Notes: generated by a model not told the origin, from the letters alone. A stretch of DNA of 64,000 nt from Roseiarcus sp963776665 (GCA_963776665.1 CAVZNQ010000008.1:108704-172703); one strand, 5' to 3'. Shown: positions 26,479-36,754, numbered from the stretch's first letter. Numbers and translations are program-made.

Positions 26479-27879
26479 TCAGCCGACCGGCGCCGGTCGC
26501 CGCTCGGCAGGCCCGCCGGCCGGACCCAATCCGACCGCCTCCAGCGCTCCGGCCTGCCGGCGCGCGACCGCCGCTTCGTCGAAGTCGGCGATCGCATCCT
26601 CGTACAGGCGGTGAAAATTGAGCCGGGCGCCGAGTCTCAGGAACGCGCCGCCGAGACCAATCGTCGCGCGATCGAGGAACACGAATTCGCGTGGAACCGG
26701 CAGTTTCCCGCCCTCGGCCTTGAGCGCGCGCATGACCTCGCCGATCTCGCGCCGTCCATACTCCGACGGCTTGACGCCGTCGGCGGCGGTGCGCACCCGG
26801 TCGTCGAGAATCGGACCGCACATGAAGCGCGCCCAGATTGTCATCGCCTCTGTGGTTCGGGGCGTGAGCCCGGCGAAGCCCCACAACTCATAGGCGTGAG
26901 CGGTGCGCGCCTTGTCGTTCGCCTTCAGCGCTTGATAGAGCTCGACCACGCCGCGCACGAACCGCGGCGTGAAGATGCGCACGCAGCCATAGTCGAACAG
27001 GTTGACGCCCTCGACCCTGCTTTTCGCGCCGTCCGCAGCGACCGAGTAATTGCCGAGATGCGGGTCGCCGTGGATGACGCCGTAGCGGAGGAACGGGCGC
27101 CACCAGGCGTCGAACAGGCCGACGGCGATCGCATTGCGCGCCTCTTCGGACGCGCCCTCGAAGGCGACGAGCGGCTCGCCGTCCAGCCATTCGAGCGTCA
27201 ACAGCCGACGCGTGGAGAGAGCCTCCTCGACCCGGGGCACGCGCACAAACGGCCGGTCGGCCAGCATGAAGCGATAAAGCCGGGCGATCCTGGCCTCGCG
27301 CTGGTAGTCAAGCTCCTCGCGCACCCGCTCCCTGATCTCGCTTGCGACTTCGCGGGTTTCGATCGCCGCGCCTGCGCGCCGGTGAAGCGAAAACAAAAGA
27401 TCGAGGTTCGAGAGGTCGGTCTCGACCGCCGAGGCCATGTCCGGATATTGGAGCTTGCAGGCCAGTCTTTCGCCGCCCAGGCTCGTCGCGCGATGAACCT
27501 GCCCGAGCGAAGCGGCGGCCGCAGGCTTGAAGTCGAAATCGGCGAAGCGCTCGCGCCAGTTCGGTCCAAGCTCGGCCTGCATCCGGCGGCGCACGAAGGC
27601 CGCCCCCATCGGCGGGGCCTGCGACTGTAGCCGCATCAGCTCAGCGGCGAAATCCGCCGGCAGCAGGTCGGGAATCGTCGACAGCAACTGCGCGACTTTC
27701 ATCAGCGGGCCCTTCATCGAGCCCAGCGCCGAGGCGAGCGCCTTGGCGTCCGTCGCCCGCCCGCCGCCCCGCATGCGGTTGACCCCAACCCGCGCCGCCA
27801 GCGCCCCGGCGTTGACGCCGAGGCGGGCGTAGCGGGTAGCGCGGGCGCTCAGACGGTTGGCCTCATTGTCACGCTCCAC
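26479..27879 (-). CDS. ABC1/AarF (UbiB-like) atypical kinase
   Basis: 466 residues from GTG 27879, chosen for AAGGAGAG 8 nt upstream over a TTG at 27909. ABC1-family signatures are present: GPLMKVAQLLSTIPDLLP (the KxGQ-type helix, here KVAQ), ASLGQVHRAT (Ala-rich loop), the Lys in ACKLQYPDM, and the catalytic/metal motifs HGDPHLGN and LFDYGCVR. UbiB-type proteins support ubiquinone biosynthesis or lipid and quinone handling. It is not next to ubi genes, so its precise role is open. Confidence 0.9.
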   Translation of the reverse strand: MERDNEANRLSARATRYARLGVNAGALAARVGVNRMRGGGRATDAKALASALGSMKGPLMKVAQLLSTIPDLLPADFAAELMRLQSQAPPMGAAFVRRRMQAELGPNWRERFADFDFKPAAAASLGQVHRATSLGGERLACKLQYPDMASAVETDLSNLDLLFSLHRRAGAAIETREVASEIRERVREELDYQREARIARLYRFMLADRPFVRVPRVEEALSTRRLLTLEWLDGEPLVAFEGASEEARNAIAVGLFDAWWRPFLRYGVIHGDPHLGNYSVAADGAKSRVEGVNLFDYGCVRIFTPRFVRGVVELYQALKANDKARTAHAYELWGFAGLTPRTTEAMTIWARFMCGPILDDRVRTAADGVKPSEYGRREIGEVMRALKAEGGKLPVPREFVFLDRATIGLGGAFLRLGARLNFHRLYEDAIADFDEAAVARRQAGALEAVGLGPAGGPAERRPAPVG

Positions 27880-28009
27880 GAGCGAATCTCTCCTTAGGGG
27901 TTGAGGCAAGATATAAGACGTGCGCCTGGCGATTTCAGCCGCGGCCGGAAATCGCCGAGGAAATCGCCATATTTCCGGAGAGCCTCGTTCCAGGCGCGGC
28001 GCCGAATCC

Positions 28010-28453
28010 TCAGCGGCGCCGATGGTACGTGAGCGCCATCAGGAGACAAGCCGAAAGCGGAATCTCAGGCAGCGGTTCGCCGGCGTCGAGAAGAACGGCC
28101 CTGTTCTTCTCGTAGGCGAACACGTCGGGAAACTGGCTGCGGAAATCGTCCACCAACGTCGTGCGACAGTTGAAGAGCACCGCGCACTCGCGTTCCGAGG
28201 ATCGAAGCCAGCCCAGCCGGATGGTGCTTCCGCTTCCCGTCGCCTCCGTCAGATAGGCCGGCTCGCCCCACTTCAGCGTCTCCGTCAGCGGACCGACCCC
28301 CTTGGCGCGGGCGGAGGTCTCAAAGATGAGATCCCGCACTTCCAGAAGCCGCGCGCGAACGCGGTCAGGGAAGACAGAGAAGGCAGCGGCCACCCCGGCC
28401 GGCATCGGCGCCGCGGCTACCCCCGGTCCATCGTTTGCCCTCGGCGCTCTCAC
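28010..28453 (-). CDS. DUF1801 domain protein
   Basis: 147 residues. The region from about residue 20 matches the DUF1801 (YdhG-like) fold: LLEVRDLIFETSARAK, LKWGEPAYLTEA and CAVLFNCRTTLVDDFR. Function is unknown across the family. It starts with a GTG overlapping the stop of the oligopeptidase gene, so it is translationally coupled to it. Confidence 0.82.
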   Translation of the reverse strand: MRAPRANDGPGVAAAPMPAGVAAAFSVFPDRVRARLLEVRDLIFETSARAKGVGPLTETLKWGEPAYLTEATGSGSTIRLGWLRSSERECAVLFNCRTTLVDDFRSQFPDVFAYEKNRAVLLDAGEPLPEIPLSACLLMALTYHRRR

Positions 28454-30285
28454 CCCATCGCCTCGAGTTCGTCGATCATCCGCTCGATCACTGACAAACC
28501 GATCTTCCAGAAGCCCGGGTCCTTGGCGTCGAGGCCGAAGGGCGCGAGCAGCTCGCCATAGGACTTCGAGCCGCCGGCTGCGAGCATCGCGAGATAACGC
28601 TCGGCGAAACCATCCGGCGAACGCTCATAGAGGCCGTAGAGCGAATTGACCAGGCAATCGCCGAACGCGTAGGCGTAGACATAGAACGGCGAATGAATGA
28701 AGTGGCCGATATAGGCCCAGTAGGTCTCGTAGCCAGCCTTGAGCTCGATCGCCGGGCCGAGGCTTTCGGCCTGGACGCTCATCCATAATTCGCCGATCCG
28801 CTCCGCCGTCAGTTCGCCGTTGCGGCGCTCGAGATGCACCAGCCGCTCGAACTTGTAGAACGCGATCTGGCGCACCACGGTGTTGAGCATGTCCTCGACC
28901 TTGGCCGCGAGCATCGACTTGCGCTCGACCGCGTCCCTGATGTCGGCGAGCATCGAGCGGAAAGTGAGCATCTCGCCGAACACCGAGGCCGTTTCAGCGA
29001 GGGTCAGCGGCGTCGGCGCCATGAGCGCGCCGTTGACGTTAGCCAGCACCTGATGGACGCCGTGGCCGAGCTCGTGCGCCAGCGTCGTCACGTCGCGCGT
29101 CTTGCCGAGATAGTTGAGCAGGATATAGGGGTGCGCCGACGGCGTGGTCGGATGCGAGAACGCGCCGGGCGCCTTGCCCGGCCTCACCGGCGCGTCGATC
29201 CAGCGCTCATCGAAGAATCGCTGCGCGATATCGCCCATCCGCGGCGAAAATGCGCGATAGGCGCCGAGCACGGTGTCGCGCGCGGTCTCCCATCGATAGA
29301 CGCGCCGGGGCGCGTTCGGCAGCGGGGCGTTGCGGTCCCAGTGGTCGAGACGCTCTTTGCCGAACCAGCGGGCCTTGAGCGCGTAGTAGCGATGCGAGAG
29401 GCGCGGAAAGGCGTCGGTCACCGCCGCGACCAGCGCCTCGACCACCTCGCGCTCGACCCGATTGGCGAGATGGCGCGAATCCGCCACGTCGGCGAACTTG
29501 CGCCAGCGATCGGAGATCTCCTTGTCCTTGGCGAGCGTGCTGGTGACGAGGGCGAACAGGCGCAGGTTTGCGCCGAGCGTCGCCGCAAGCGCATTCGCCG
29601 CCGCCTCGCGTTTCGCCGGGTCCGGGTCCATGAGCTTGCCGAGCAGCGGCTCGAGCGTCAGGCTCTCGCCCTCGAAATCGAATCTCAGCGCCGCCGTCGT
29701 GTCGTCGAACAGCCGGTTCCATGCGGCGGCGCCGCTGACCGATTTCTCCAGGAACAGCCGCTCGAGATCGTCGGGAAGCTGATGGGGCTTCTCCTTGCGG
29801 ATGTCCTCGAGCCAGGGACGATAGTGGCCGAGCGCCGGCGCTCGCATCGCCGCATCGAGCCGCGCGTCGTCGATGCGGTTGAGCTCGAGCTCGAAGAACA
29901 GGAGATCGCCGGCGAGCGCGGTCACCCGTTCGTGCGCGTCGCCATAGAACTTCGCGCGCGCCGCGTCGCTGGTGTCGGAAGCATAGAGCAGCGACGCGTA
30001 AGCCATGATGCGTCCGGTCAAGTCCTGCATCGACTCGTAGGTCTTCACCGCCGCGGCCAGCGTCTCGCCGGCGTCCGGCCGGCCGGCGAATTCGGTGAGC
30101 CTGCCTCGCCAGGCCTCGGCGAACAGCTTTGCTTCGCGCTCGGCGCGTTCGAGATCGGCGGCGAAGCGCGGCAAATCCACGCCTTCGTACAAATCCTCGA
30201 GCCGCCACTGCGGCAACTGTCCAAGATCCGTCGATGCGGGCGACGGCGTGAGGGCGGCGTCGAGGGAATGGAACAGCGAGTTCAT
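28450..30285 (-). CDS. pepF: oligoendopeptidase F (M3B)
   Basis: 611 residues from ATG 30285; an upstream in-frame start at 30363 gives an unconserved extension. An N-terminal helical half (LPQWRLEDLYEGVDLPRF) is followed by the M3 catalytic half with the zinc site TLAHELGHGVHQVLA (HExxH) and the downstream Glu in LAETASVFGEMLT. It is a cytosolic zinc peptidase that trims short peptides. It is co-transcribed with the DUF1801 gene. Confidence 0.94.
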   Translation of the reverse strand: MNSLFHSLDAALTPSPASTDLGQLPQWRLEDLYEGVDLPRFAADLERAEREAKLFAEAWRGRLTEFAGRPDAGETLAAAVKTYESMQDLTGRIMAYASLLYASDTSDAARAKFYGDAHERVTALAGDLLFFELELNRIDDARLDAAMRAPALGHYRPWLEDIRKEKPHQLPDDLERLFLEKSVSGAAAWNRLFDDTTAALRFDFEGESLTLEPLLGKLMDPDPAKREAAANALAATLGANLRLFALVTSTLAKDKEISDRWRKFADVADSRHLANRVEREVVEALVAAVTDAFPRLSHRYYALKARWFGKERLDHWDRNAPLPNAPRRVYRWETARDTVLGAYRAFSPRMGDIAQRFFDERWIDAPVRPGKAPGAFSHPTTPSAHPYILLNYLGKTRDVTTLAHELGHGVHQVLANVNGALMAPTPLTLAETASVFGEMLTFRSMLADIRDAVERKSMLAAKVEDMLNTVVRQIAFYKFERLVHLERRNGELTAERIGELWMSVQAESLGPAIELKAGYETYWAYIGHFIHSPFYVYAYAFGDCLVNSLYGLYERSPDGFAERYLAMLAAGGSKSYGELLAPFGLDAKDPGFWKIGLSVIERMIDELEAMG

Positions 30286-30445
30286 CGACCAGGCCCTTCT
30301 TAAGCTCTTGCTAAGGTTTCCGCGCTGCCACGCGCCGACAAAGCGGCAGACTGCGGCTCGCAACGAGACGGCATTAACATCGCATTTACCGTGATGTCAC
30401 AGGGTGGCGCAATGCGCGGCCCAAAAGGCCGGCGTCGGGACGACA

Positions 30446-31933
30446 ATGACCGCTCTGATACTCGTTGTTGATGACGATCCCATCCAGCGCCGCCTGCTCG
30501 AGGCGATGGCCAGACGATTCGGGTATGACGTCGAAACCGCGGATTCGGGCGAAGGCGCGCTGGCGCGTCTCGTGGCCGGCGATCGTCCGCCGATCAATCT
30601 CGTCATCCTCGACCTCGTGATGCCCGATCTCGACGGCATGGGGGTGCTGGCGCGAATGCGCCAGCGCGATATCGCGGTTCCGGCGATCGTGCAGACCGCG
30701 CACGGTTCGATCGAGGCCGTCATCTCCGCCATGCGCGCCGGCGCAACCGACTTTGTCGTCAAGCCGGTTGGCGCGGAGCGTCTTCAAGTGTCGATCCGCA
30801 ACGCGCTGCGCGTCGACGCGCTCGAGGACGAATTGCGCCGGGCGACGCGACGCAACGCGGGCGAACTCAGTTTTCGCGACATCGTCACCCGCGCGGAATC
30901 GATGGCGCGCACCGTGCGGCTCGCCGAGCGGGCGGCCAAGTCGAACATCCCGGTCCTGATCGAAGGCGAATCCGGCGTCGGCAAGGAACTGATGGCGCGC
31001 GCGATCCAGGGCGGCTCGGAACGGCGCGGCAAGCCGTTCGTCATCGTGAATTGCGGCGCGCTGCCCGAGACGCTGGTCGAATCGATCCTGTTCGGGCACG
31101 AAAAGGGATCGTTCACCGGCGCCACCGACAAGCACGCCGGCAAGTTCGCCGAGGCGAACGGGGGGACGCTGTTCCTCGACGAGATCGGCGAACTGCCCCC
31201 CGAGGCGCAAGTCAAACTCCTGCGCGCGCTGCAGGAGGGCGAGATTGACCCGGTCGGCGCGCGTCGGTCGGTCAAGGTCGATTTCCGCCTCGTGTCGGCG
31301 ACCAACCAGAACCTGATCGAACTCGTCAAATCCGGCCGCTTCCGCGAAGATCTCTTCTATCGCCTCAACGTGTTCCCGATTTCCATTCCCCCGCTCAGGG
31401 CGCGCATCTGCGACGTGCCGGATCTCGCGATGCGGTTTCTCGCCCGCTTCTGCGTCGAGGAGGGCAAGCGCATCCGCGGGCTCGACAGCAAGGCGCTTGC
31501 GCTTCTCACCGCATACGACTGGCCGGGCAATGTCCGACAGCTCGAGAACGCGATGTTTCGCGCCGTGGTTCTGGCTGACGGCGACGAACTGACGACGGCT
31601 GAGTTTCCGCAGATCGCCGCGCAGGTTGAGGGCTATGACGTGCGAATTCCGGCAGCCCCGCCGCCGGTCGCCGCCGACCCGGCGGCTTCCGTCGTCTTGG
31701 GGCCCACCGGTCTCGACCGCGACGACCCGCATTCGCTCCGGCTCATCAACGACAGCGGAGACGTGCGGATGCTCGAGGAGATCGAGACCGAGGCCATTCG
31801 CTTCGCGCTCGCCCACTACCGCGGGCAAATGTCCGAAATCTCGCGCAAGCTCGGGATCGGGCGGTCGACGCTCTATCGCAAGATGAAGGACATCGGAATT
31901 GCTGATGACATGCTCGGCGACGCTGCGGCATAA
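30446..31933 (+). CDS. sigma-54-dependent response regulator (NtrC family)
   Basis: 495 residues from ATG 30446 (homology starts MTALILVVDDDPIQRR). Receiver domain with phospho-acceptor Asp56 (VILDLVMPDLDG); AAA+ domain with Walker A GESGVGKE, the sigma-54 contact loop written GSFTGA rather than GAFTGA, Walker B GGTLFLDEIGELP, and WPGNVRQLENA; a C-terminal Fis-type HTH (EISRKLGIGRSTLYRKM). It activates RpoN promoters. The next gene, an L,D-transpeptidase, overlaps its stop (TAATG), which hints that the regulator acts in envelope physiology (inference). Confidence 0.94.
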   Translation: MTALILVVDDDPIQRRLLEAMARRFGYDVETADSGEGALARLVAGDRPPINLVILDLVMPDLDGMGVLARMRQRDIAVPAIVQTAHGSIEAVISAMRAGATDFVVKPVGAERLQVSIRNALRVDALEDELRRATRRNAGELSFRDIVTRAESMARTVRLAERAAKSNIPVLIEGESGVGKELMARAIQGGSERRGKPFVIVNCGALPETLVESILFGHEKGSFTGATDKHAGKFAEANGGTLFLDEIGELPPEAQVKLLRALQEGEIDPVGARRSVKVDFRLVSATNQNLIELVKSGRFREDLFYRLNVFPISIPPLRARICDVPDLAMRFLARFCVEEGKRIRGLDSKALALLTAYDWPGNVRQLENAMFRAVVLADGDELTTAEFPQIAAQVEGYDVRIPAAPPPVAADPAASVVLGPTGLDRDDPHSLRLINDSGDVRMLEEIETEAIRFALAHYRGQMSEISRKLGIGRSTLYRKMKDIGIADDMLGDAAA

Positions 31934-33819
31934 TGCGGGCGAAGCGTGGGCTGGCGTCGATCGGAAAACCCCTTGCCTCGAGACGGCTTGAGCGCAGGCG
32001 ACACGAACTCTGCGCGCTCCGCGCCACGGTGCGGAGAATGAGGACGCACGGGCGCGGAAAGCGGCGCAGCCTGCTGGTTGCCCGCGCCCTTGGCGCGGGC
32101 GCAGCCGCGTTTTTTGCCGCAAGCCTGGCCTGGGCCGGCGCGCCGGAGGCCCGCCCCGATCGTGGCGGCGCAATCGCGCTCCTGTCGCCGGAAGCGCCCG
32201 CAAGCTTCGGCAAAATCGGCGACGTCAGTCCCGTGGTCGCGGCGTTCAACGCCGTGCGTGCGCCGCAGGACGACGTCGCGCTCCCCAACGTCGTCGGCGA
32301 GCCGAGGTTCGACGTTTCAGCTGTCGCGGCGGCCGCGAGCAGCGACGAAGCCGATCCGGCAAAAGTTCCCTTGGCGTATGAAAGCGGCTTTGCGGCGACG
32401 CCGGCGCCCTCCCCTCCGGCATCGCCCGCCCCGGCGGACAACCCGCCGCCCCCAGTTCCCGAACCCGTCCCCGCTCCTTCGCTGTCGCCCAGTCAGACCG
32501 CGCTCCAGGCGGCGACGGAGCGGCTCGTCGCGGCGCCCGATCAGCCCAATCCGCTCGGCGCTGGCGACTGGCGCGCCGCGCGGGCGGCGATCGCGTTCTT
32601 CTACGCCGCGCGCGACTACGCGCCGGTATGGGTCGGCGCCGACGGACTGACCGAGGCGGGACGCGCCGCGCTTTCGCAACTGAAACGCGCCAAGGACGAC
32701 GGGCTCACGCTCCCCGGGGTGGCCCAGATCCGTGAGATCGGGGCCGGCGCCGCCCCGGATGAACTCGCAGAAGCGGAGACGGCGATCTCCGCGGCCGTGG
32801 TGATCTACGCCGAGCAGGCGACCGGGTCGCGCGTCCCTCCGGCGCGCGTTTCGCCGCTCATCTTCGCAGCCCCGAGCCTCGCCGATCCGGGCGCAGCGCT
32901 CGCCGAGACCGCCGAGGCGCCCGATCCGGCCAAGAGGCTTGCAGACTTCAACCCGCCGCAGAAGGCTTACCGGGACCTCCGGGAGGAGTGGAAGCGCCTG
33001 ACCGAAGCCGCGCCGAGCGCGTCAAAGGCCGTCCATCCGGCGAAGCCGCCGGCCGGCGGGCGCATCCATACCGCGTCCGCCGACCCCACGCTCGCGTTCG
33101 GCTCGCTTGCCCGCCGGCGGGCTGCGATTCTCGCCAACATGGAGATGTGGCGTTGGGAGCCGCGCGACATGGGCGAGCGCAGGATCGAGGTCAACATCGC
33201 GGACTTCTCGGTCGCCCTCTTGGATGGCGATGCGGTCGTCCATCAGGCGCGCGCCATTGTCGGCAAGCCGGAAACGCCGACGCCGATCTTCTCCAATGTG
33301 ATGCGCTACGTCATCATCAATCCGTCCTGGCAGGTTCCCGATTCGATCATCAAGAAAGAAATCATGCCGAAGCTCGGCTCGTTGAGCCGCCGCAGGTACG
33401 AGGTGAAGACGGTCGGCGGACGGCTCACGGTCCGCCAGCTGCCGGGCGACGACAACGCGCTCGGGCGCTTCGCCTTCATGTTTCCGAACGATTATGCGGT
33501 CTACCTGCACGATACGCCGGGGCGCGAATTGTTCGACGAGGACGCGCGCGCCCTCAGCCACGGCTGTATCCGAGTCGAAGACCCCGAGAGTCTGGCCGAG
33601 ATCGTCCTCGGCGGAGGCGAGAGTCAATGGACAGCCGAGCGAATCGAGGCGGCCGTGGGCGGCCCGGAAAGAACCGTCTTCCTGCCCCGCCCGCTGCCCA
33701 TCCACATCGAGTACTTCACTGAATTCTTTGACGAATTCGGTGAACCACAGGAGCGGCCGGACATCTATGGAGTGACCCGCAAGGTCGAGGGCATACTCGC
33801 TCAGGCAAGTCAAGATTGA
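31933..33819 (+). CDS. L,D-transpeptidase (YkuD) with scaffold domain
   Basis: 628 residues. A basic leader and hydrophobic segment (LGAGAAAFFAASLAWAG) suggest export. A Pro-rich linker around residues 155-185 leads into a helical scaffold region, then the YkuD domain: IEVNIADFSVALLDGD, NPSWQVPDSIIKKEI, and the catalytic block HDTPGR...SHGCIRV with nucleophile Cys. It makes 3-3 peptidoglycan crosslinks or attaches proteins to murein, like YcbB/LdtD. ATG 31933 overlaps the regulator's stop; ATG 32038 would place the signal peptide closer to the N-terminus and may be the true start. Confidence 0.9.
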   Translation: MRAKRGLASIGKPLASRRLERRRHELCALRATVRRMRTHGRGKRRSLLVARALGAGAAAFFAASLAWAGAPEARPDRGGAIALLSPEAPASFGKIGDVSPVVAAFNAVRAPQDDVALPNVVGEPRFDVSAVAAAASSDEADPAKVPLAYESGFAATPAPSPPASPAPADNPPPPVPEPVPAPSLSPSQTALQAATERLVAAPDQPNPLGAGDWRAARAAIAFFYAARDYAPVWVGADGLTEAGRAALSQLKRAKDDGLTLPGVAQIREIGAGAAPDELAEAETAISAAVVIYAEQATGSRVPPARVSPLIFAAPSLADPGAALAETAEAPDPAKRLADFNPPQKAYRDLREEWKRLTEAAPSASKAVHPAKPPAGGRIHTASADPTLAFGSLARRRAAILANMEMWRWEPRDMGERRIEVNIADFSVALLDGDAVVHQARAIVGKPETPTPIFSNVMRYVIINPSWQVPDSIIKKEIMPKLGSLSRRRYEVKTVGGRLTVRQLPGDDNALGRFAFMFPNDYAVYLHDTPGRELFDEDARALSHGCIRVEDPESLAEIVLGGGESQWTAERIEAAVGGPERTVFLPRPLPIHIEYFTEFFDEFGEPQERPDIYGVTRKVEGILAQASQD

Positions 33820-34046
33820 AAGGGCTGCGAGATAGGGCTATAGCCTGCGCAAATCGCTTTTTGCCTAACTGTGGCGTCTTCGTCACAATGCGAGGGTCCG
33901 AATCAAGCGCGCCACGGGACGCGCGCTCGGCAGGTCGCGTAGGGGCCGGCGGGAGAGAACCCGGCCAAAGCGTATGCGTACGGAAGGGAAAGGCACAGTC
34001 CTCCGGCTTCGCCGCCGGTCGCGCCGTGTTGGGGAAGGATCGTTTG

Positions 34047-35725
34047 TTGGCGGGTACCAAGGTGAACATCAGCGCCGGCCGCGGCGGGGCGGCGGCGCGG
34101 CTTGCGGTGGCTGCGGCGTTCGCCGCGGCCTGGGTTGCCCCGAACTCGACCGAATCGGCGGTCGCCAACGGCGACACGCGCACCATCATTCTGTCGGACC
34201 AGCACACCAACGAATCCGGCTCGTTCACCTTCATGGTCAACGGCGTCTACGACCAGGGGGTGCTCGACAAGCTGAACTGGTTCTGCCGCGACTGGCGGCT
34301 CAACGAGCCGACCAAGATGGACCCCCACCTGTTCGACATCATCTGGGAGGTCTACCGCGAATCGGGATCGACGCAGCCGATCGACGTTCTCTCCGCATAC
34401 CGCTCGCCGCAGACCAATGCCATGCTGCGCCGGCGGTCGCGGCAGGTGGCCGAACATTCGCAGCACATGGAAGGCAAGGCGATCGACGCCCATTTCCTCG
34501 ACGTCGGGACGGCGCGCATACGCGACATCGCCATGCGGATGGAGTACGGCGGCGTCGGCTTTTACCCGACCGGGATCACGCCCTGGGTGCATATCGACAG
34601 CGGCTCGGTCCGCTATTGGCCGCGGATGAGCAGGGACGCGCTGACGCGGCTCTTCCCCGATGGAAAGACTGTGTTCATCCCGGCCGACGGGCAGCCGATG
34701 CCTCGCTACGAGGAAGCGCGGGCGGAGATCGAGGCGCGCGGCGGCCAGGTGCAGGTGGCGAGCGGCGGCTTCGGGATATTCTCCTGGCTGTTCGGCCACG
34801 GCGGGGGCGCAGACGACGCGGAGGAGGCGGGCGGGCAGGAAGCGACGACCGCCTCGGCGACGACCGGCAATGCGCGGGGCGGCCGCAGCGGCGGAGGACC
34901 GCAAGCGGCGCCTCAGGTCGAGGTCGCCGACGCCGGGCCGGAAGCGGTCGCCAAGGCGAAGCGAAACCTGCCGACCGGGCACGCCTACGCGGAACCCGCC
35001 GCGCCGGCCCCCGCGCCCGCCGCCAAGCAGGGTCTCGAGTCCGGGCCGGACGCGGTCGCCATGGCCAAGCGCGACTTGCCGACCGGCCCGGCTTACGCCA
35101 GCGCCGCGCCGGCGCCGCCGGTCAAGCAGGAGGTGGTCGCGACGCTCGAGCAACCCGACGTCGCCAACGACGCTTCGCCGATCCCGGCCCACGGCGCCCT
35201 TGGGGTCAAATCATTCGGGCCGCTCCCGCCGCGACGTCCGGCCGACCTCGACGTCGCCGCCGCGCTCGCCGGCGCTCCTATGCCGCCCGCCCGTCCGGCG
35301 GCATTGATCCTGGCCTCGACCGGGGACCAAGCCGCCGGCGTTCTTCCCCCACCGGCCCCGACCCGCGGAGCGGGCGCAGGCGCCGCAATCGCGCAGCATG
35401 GCCTCTGCCCAAGGTCATCACCTCCGGCGTGGATACCGCGCCGACCGGCGCGCTGGCGCTTGCCGAAGTGCAGCCGGCGCAGAAATTTGACGACAGCGCG
35501 TTACTGGCGCGGGCGGCCGAACTTACCGCGCCGCTGCCGCCGATGCCGATCCCCAACGCGAGCCCGCCTGCTTCCGCCGCGCCGGAGACAGCCGCCGCTC
35601 GGCCAGCGCAGACGGCGCCAGAAAGAGGCGTTCTCGCCCGACTGTTTGGCAGCCTGTCGTTCGGGGCGTTCAAGACCGCCGCGCCCGCCGGCGCGAGCCA
35701 AAGCGATCTGCGCGGCGCGCAGTAG
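34047..35725 (+). CDS. DUF882/YcbK (M15-like) exported protein, with a frameshift near its C-terminus
   Basis: The domain VANGDTRTI to DGKTVFIPADGQPMP matches alphaproteobacterial DUF882 proteins: LNWFCRDWRLNEPTKMDP, VLSAYRSPQTNAML, SQHMEGKAIDAHFLDV and PWVHIDSGSVRYWPRMS carry the His/Asp zinc ligands of the M15 peptidase fold. TTG 34047 follows AAGGA; GTG 34062 is an alternative. A repeated motif (GPEAVAKAKRNLPTGHAYA, then GPDAVAMAKRDLPTGPAYA) fills the linker. After about 35395 the sensible frame shifts by one base and ends ARLFGSLSFGAFKTAAP...GAQ at 35725. It follows the L,D-transpeptidase, so both likely remodel peptidoglycan. Confidence 0.82.
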
Positions 35726-35770
35726 CCCTTCGATCCCACTGAAGCAGGCGCTAAGCGGTGCGCTCTGCTA

Positions 35771-36112
35771 TCACGGCATTTGGTCGAGGAATACGTAGAG
35801 GGCCGCGATCTTGCCGCCGCGCACGATGATCACGTCCAGGCCGGTGTAGTCGGGCTTCTCGCCGCGCGGACCGGAGCCCCACGCCAGACGGCCGGCGTTG
35901 TGTAGCGCCTGCGGCTCGCCGTGAGGCGTATAAGCGAAGTGAGGGTGGGTCGCACGCAGGTCGCCCGCGAACCTATCCAATGCGTCGTGTCCGACGAAGA
36001 CACCGGGAGGCGCATCGACGACACAATCGTCCGTGTATAGCTCCTCGATCGCCGCACGACGGCGAGCGGAGTCCCCCTCGCCGAAAACCTGCTGGAGGTT
36101 GCGGTTCAGCAG
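35771..36112 (-). CDS. SnoaL-like/NTF2-fold protein, start unclear
   Basis: About 113 residues in frame: LLNRNLQQVFGEGD, RRRAAIEELYTDDCVV, PPGVFVGHDALDRFAGDL, FAYTPHGEPQALHNAGRLAW and GLDVIIVRGGKIAALYVFLD, a complete SnoaL-like/nuclear-transport-factor-2 domain. No standard start lies in frame at the expected place. An ATG at 36117 is one base out of frame, and one extra base would give ATG-GAA-CTG, so a 1-nt deletion (or error) may have hit the start; CTG 36112 is the fallback. It lies beside flavin enzymes. Function unknown. Confidence 0.75.
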   Translation of the reverse strand: MLNRNLQQVFGEGDSARRRAAIEELYTDDCVVDAPPGVFVGHDALDRFAGDLRATHPHFAYTPHGEPQALHNAGRLAWGSGPRGEKPDYTGLDVIIVRGGKIAALYVFLDQMP

Positions 36113-36154
36113 TTCATGAATCCTGATTGGACATCGCGGCGGCGCCTGCCGTTG

Positions 36155-36754
36155 CTAAGCCGTAAGCTTCGCGGCAACCTTGGCGACGAGATCGCCCTGG
36201 AAACGGGCGCCGTCGAGTTCGATCTTGCTCGGGTGACGCTGCCCCTGCCCGCCGGCGATCGTGGTCGCTCCATAGGGCGCTCCGCCGACGATCTCGTCGA
36301 GACTCATTTGGCCGGCATGGCTATAGGGCAGACCGACGATAACCATACCGAAATGCATGAGATTGGCGATGATCGAGAAGAGGGTCGTCTCGTTGCCGCC
36401 ATGCTGGGTCGCGCTCGAGGTGAAGGCCGCTCCAACCTTCCCATGCAGGGCGCCGCCCATCCACAACGCGCCCGCCTGCTCCCAGAAGCTCCCCATCGCC
36501 GAAGGCATGCGGCCGAACCGCGTCGGGGCGCCGACAATGATCGCGTCGTAGTTCGCGAGCTCGGCGGGGGTGGCGACAGGCGCTGGTTGATCGAGCTTGA
36601 AATGCGAGGCCTTGGCGATCGCCTCGGGAACGGTCTCCGGTACGCGTTTCACATCGACCGTTGCGCCAGCTGCACGCGCGCCCTCGGCGACCGCGTAGGC
36701 CATAGTCTCGATATGGCCGTAGCTCGAATAATACAGGACAAGAACCTTCGCCAT
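36155..36754 (-). CDS. wrbA: NAD(P)H:quinone oxidoreductase WrbA
   Basis: 199 residues, standard for WrbA. FMN-binding flavodoxin-like motifs: VLVLYYSSYGHIETMA, GAPTRFGRMPSAMGSFWEQ, FTSSATQHGGNETTL and GAPYGATTIAGGQGQ. It carries out two-electron reduction of quinones, protecting against semiquinone and redox stress. It is in a minus-strand run with a SnoaL-like protein, a DoxX protein, a nitroreductase and an FMN reductase. Confidence 0.96.
   Translation of the reverse strand: MAKVLVLYYSSYGHIETMAYAVAEGARAAGATVDVKRVPETVPEAIAKASHFKLDQPAPVATPAELANYDAIIVGAPTRFGRMPSAMGSFWEQAGALWMGGALHGKVGAAFTSSATQHGGNETTLFSIIANLMHFGMVIVGLPYSHAGQMSLDEIVGGAPYGATTIAGGQGQRHPSKIELDGARFQGDLVAKVAAKLTA

Noticed and set aside
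33903..35192. 429-codon minus-strand frame opposite the DUF882 gene
   Set aside because: Composition is typical of antisense reading of a GC-rich gene and no domain is seen, whereas the plus strand has clear DUF882 motifs.
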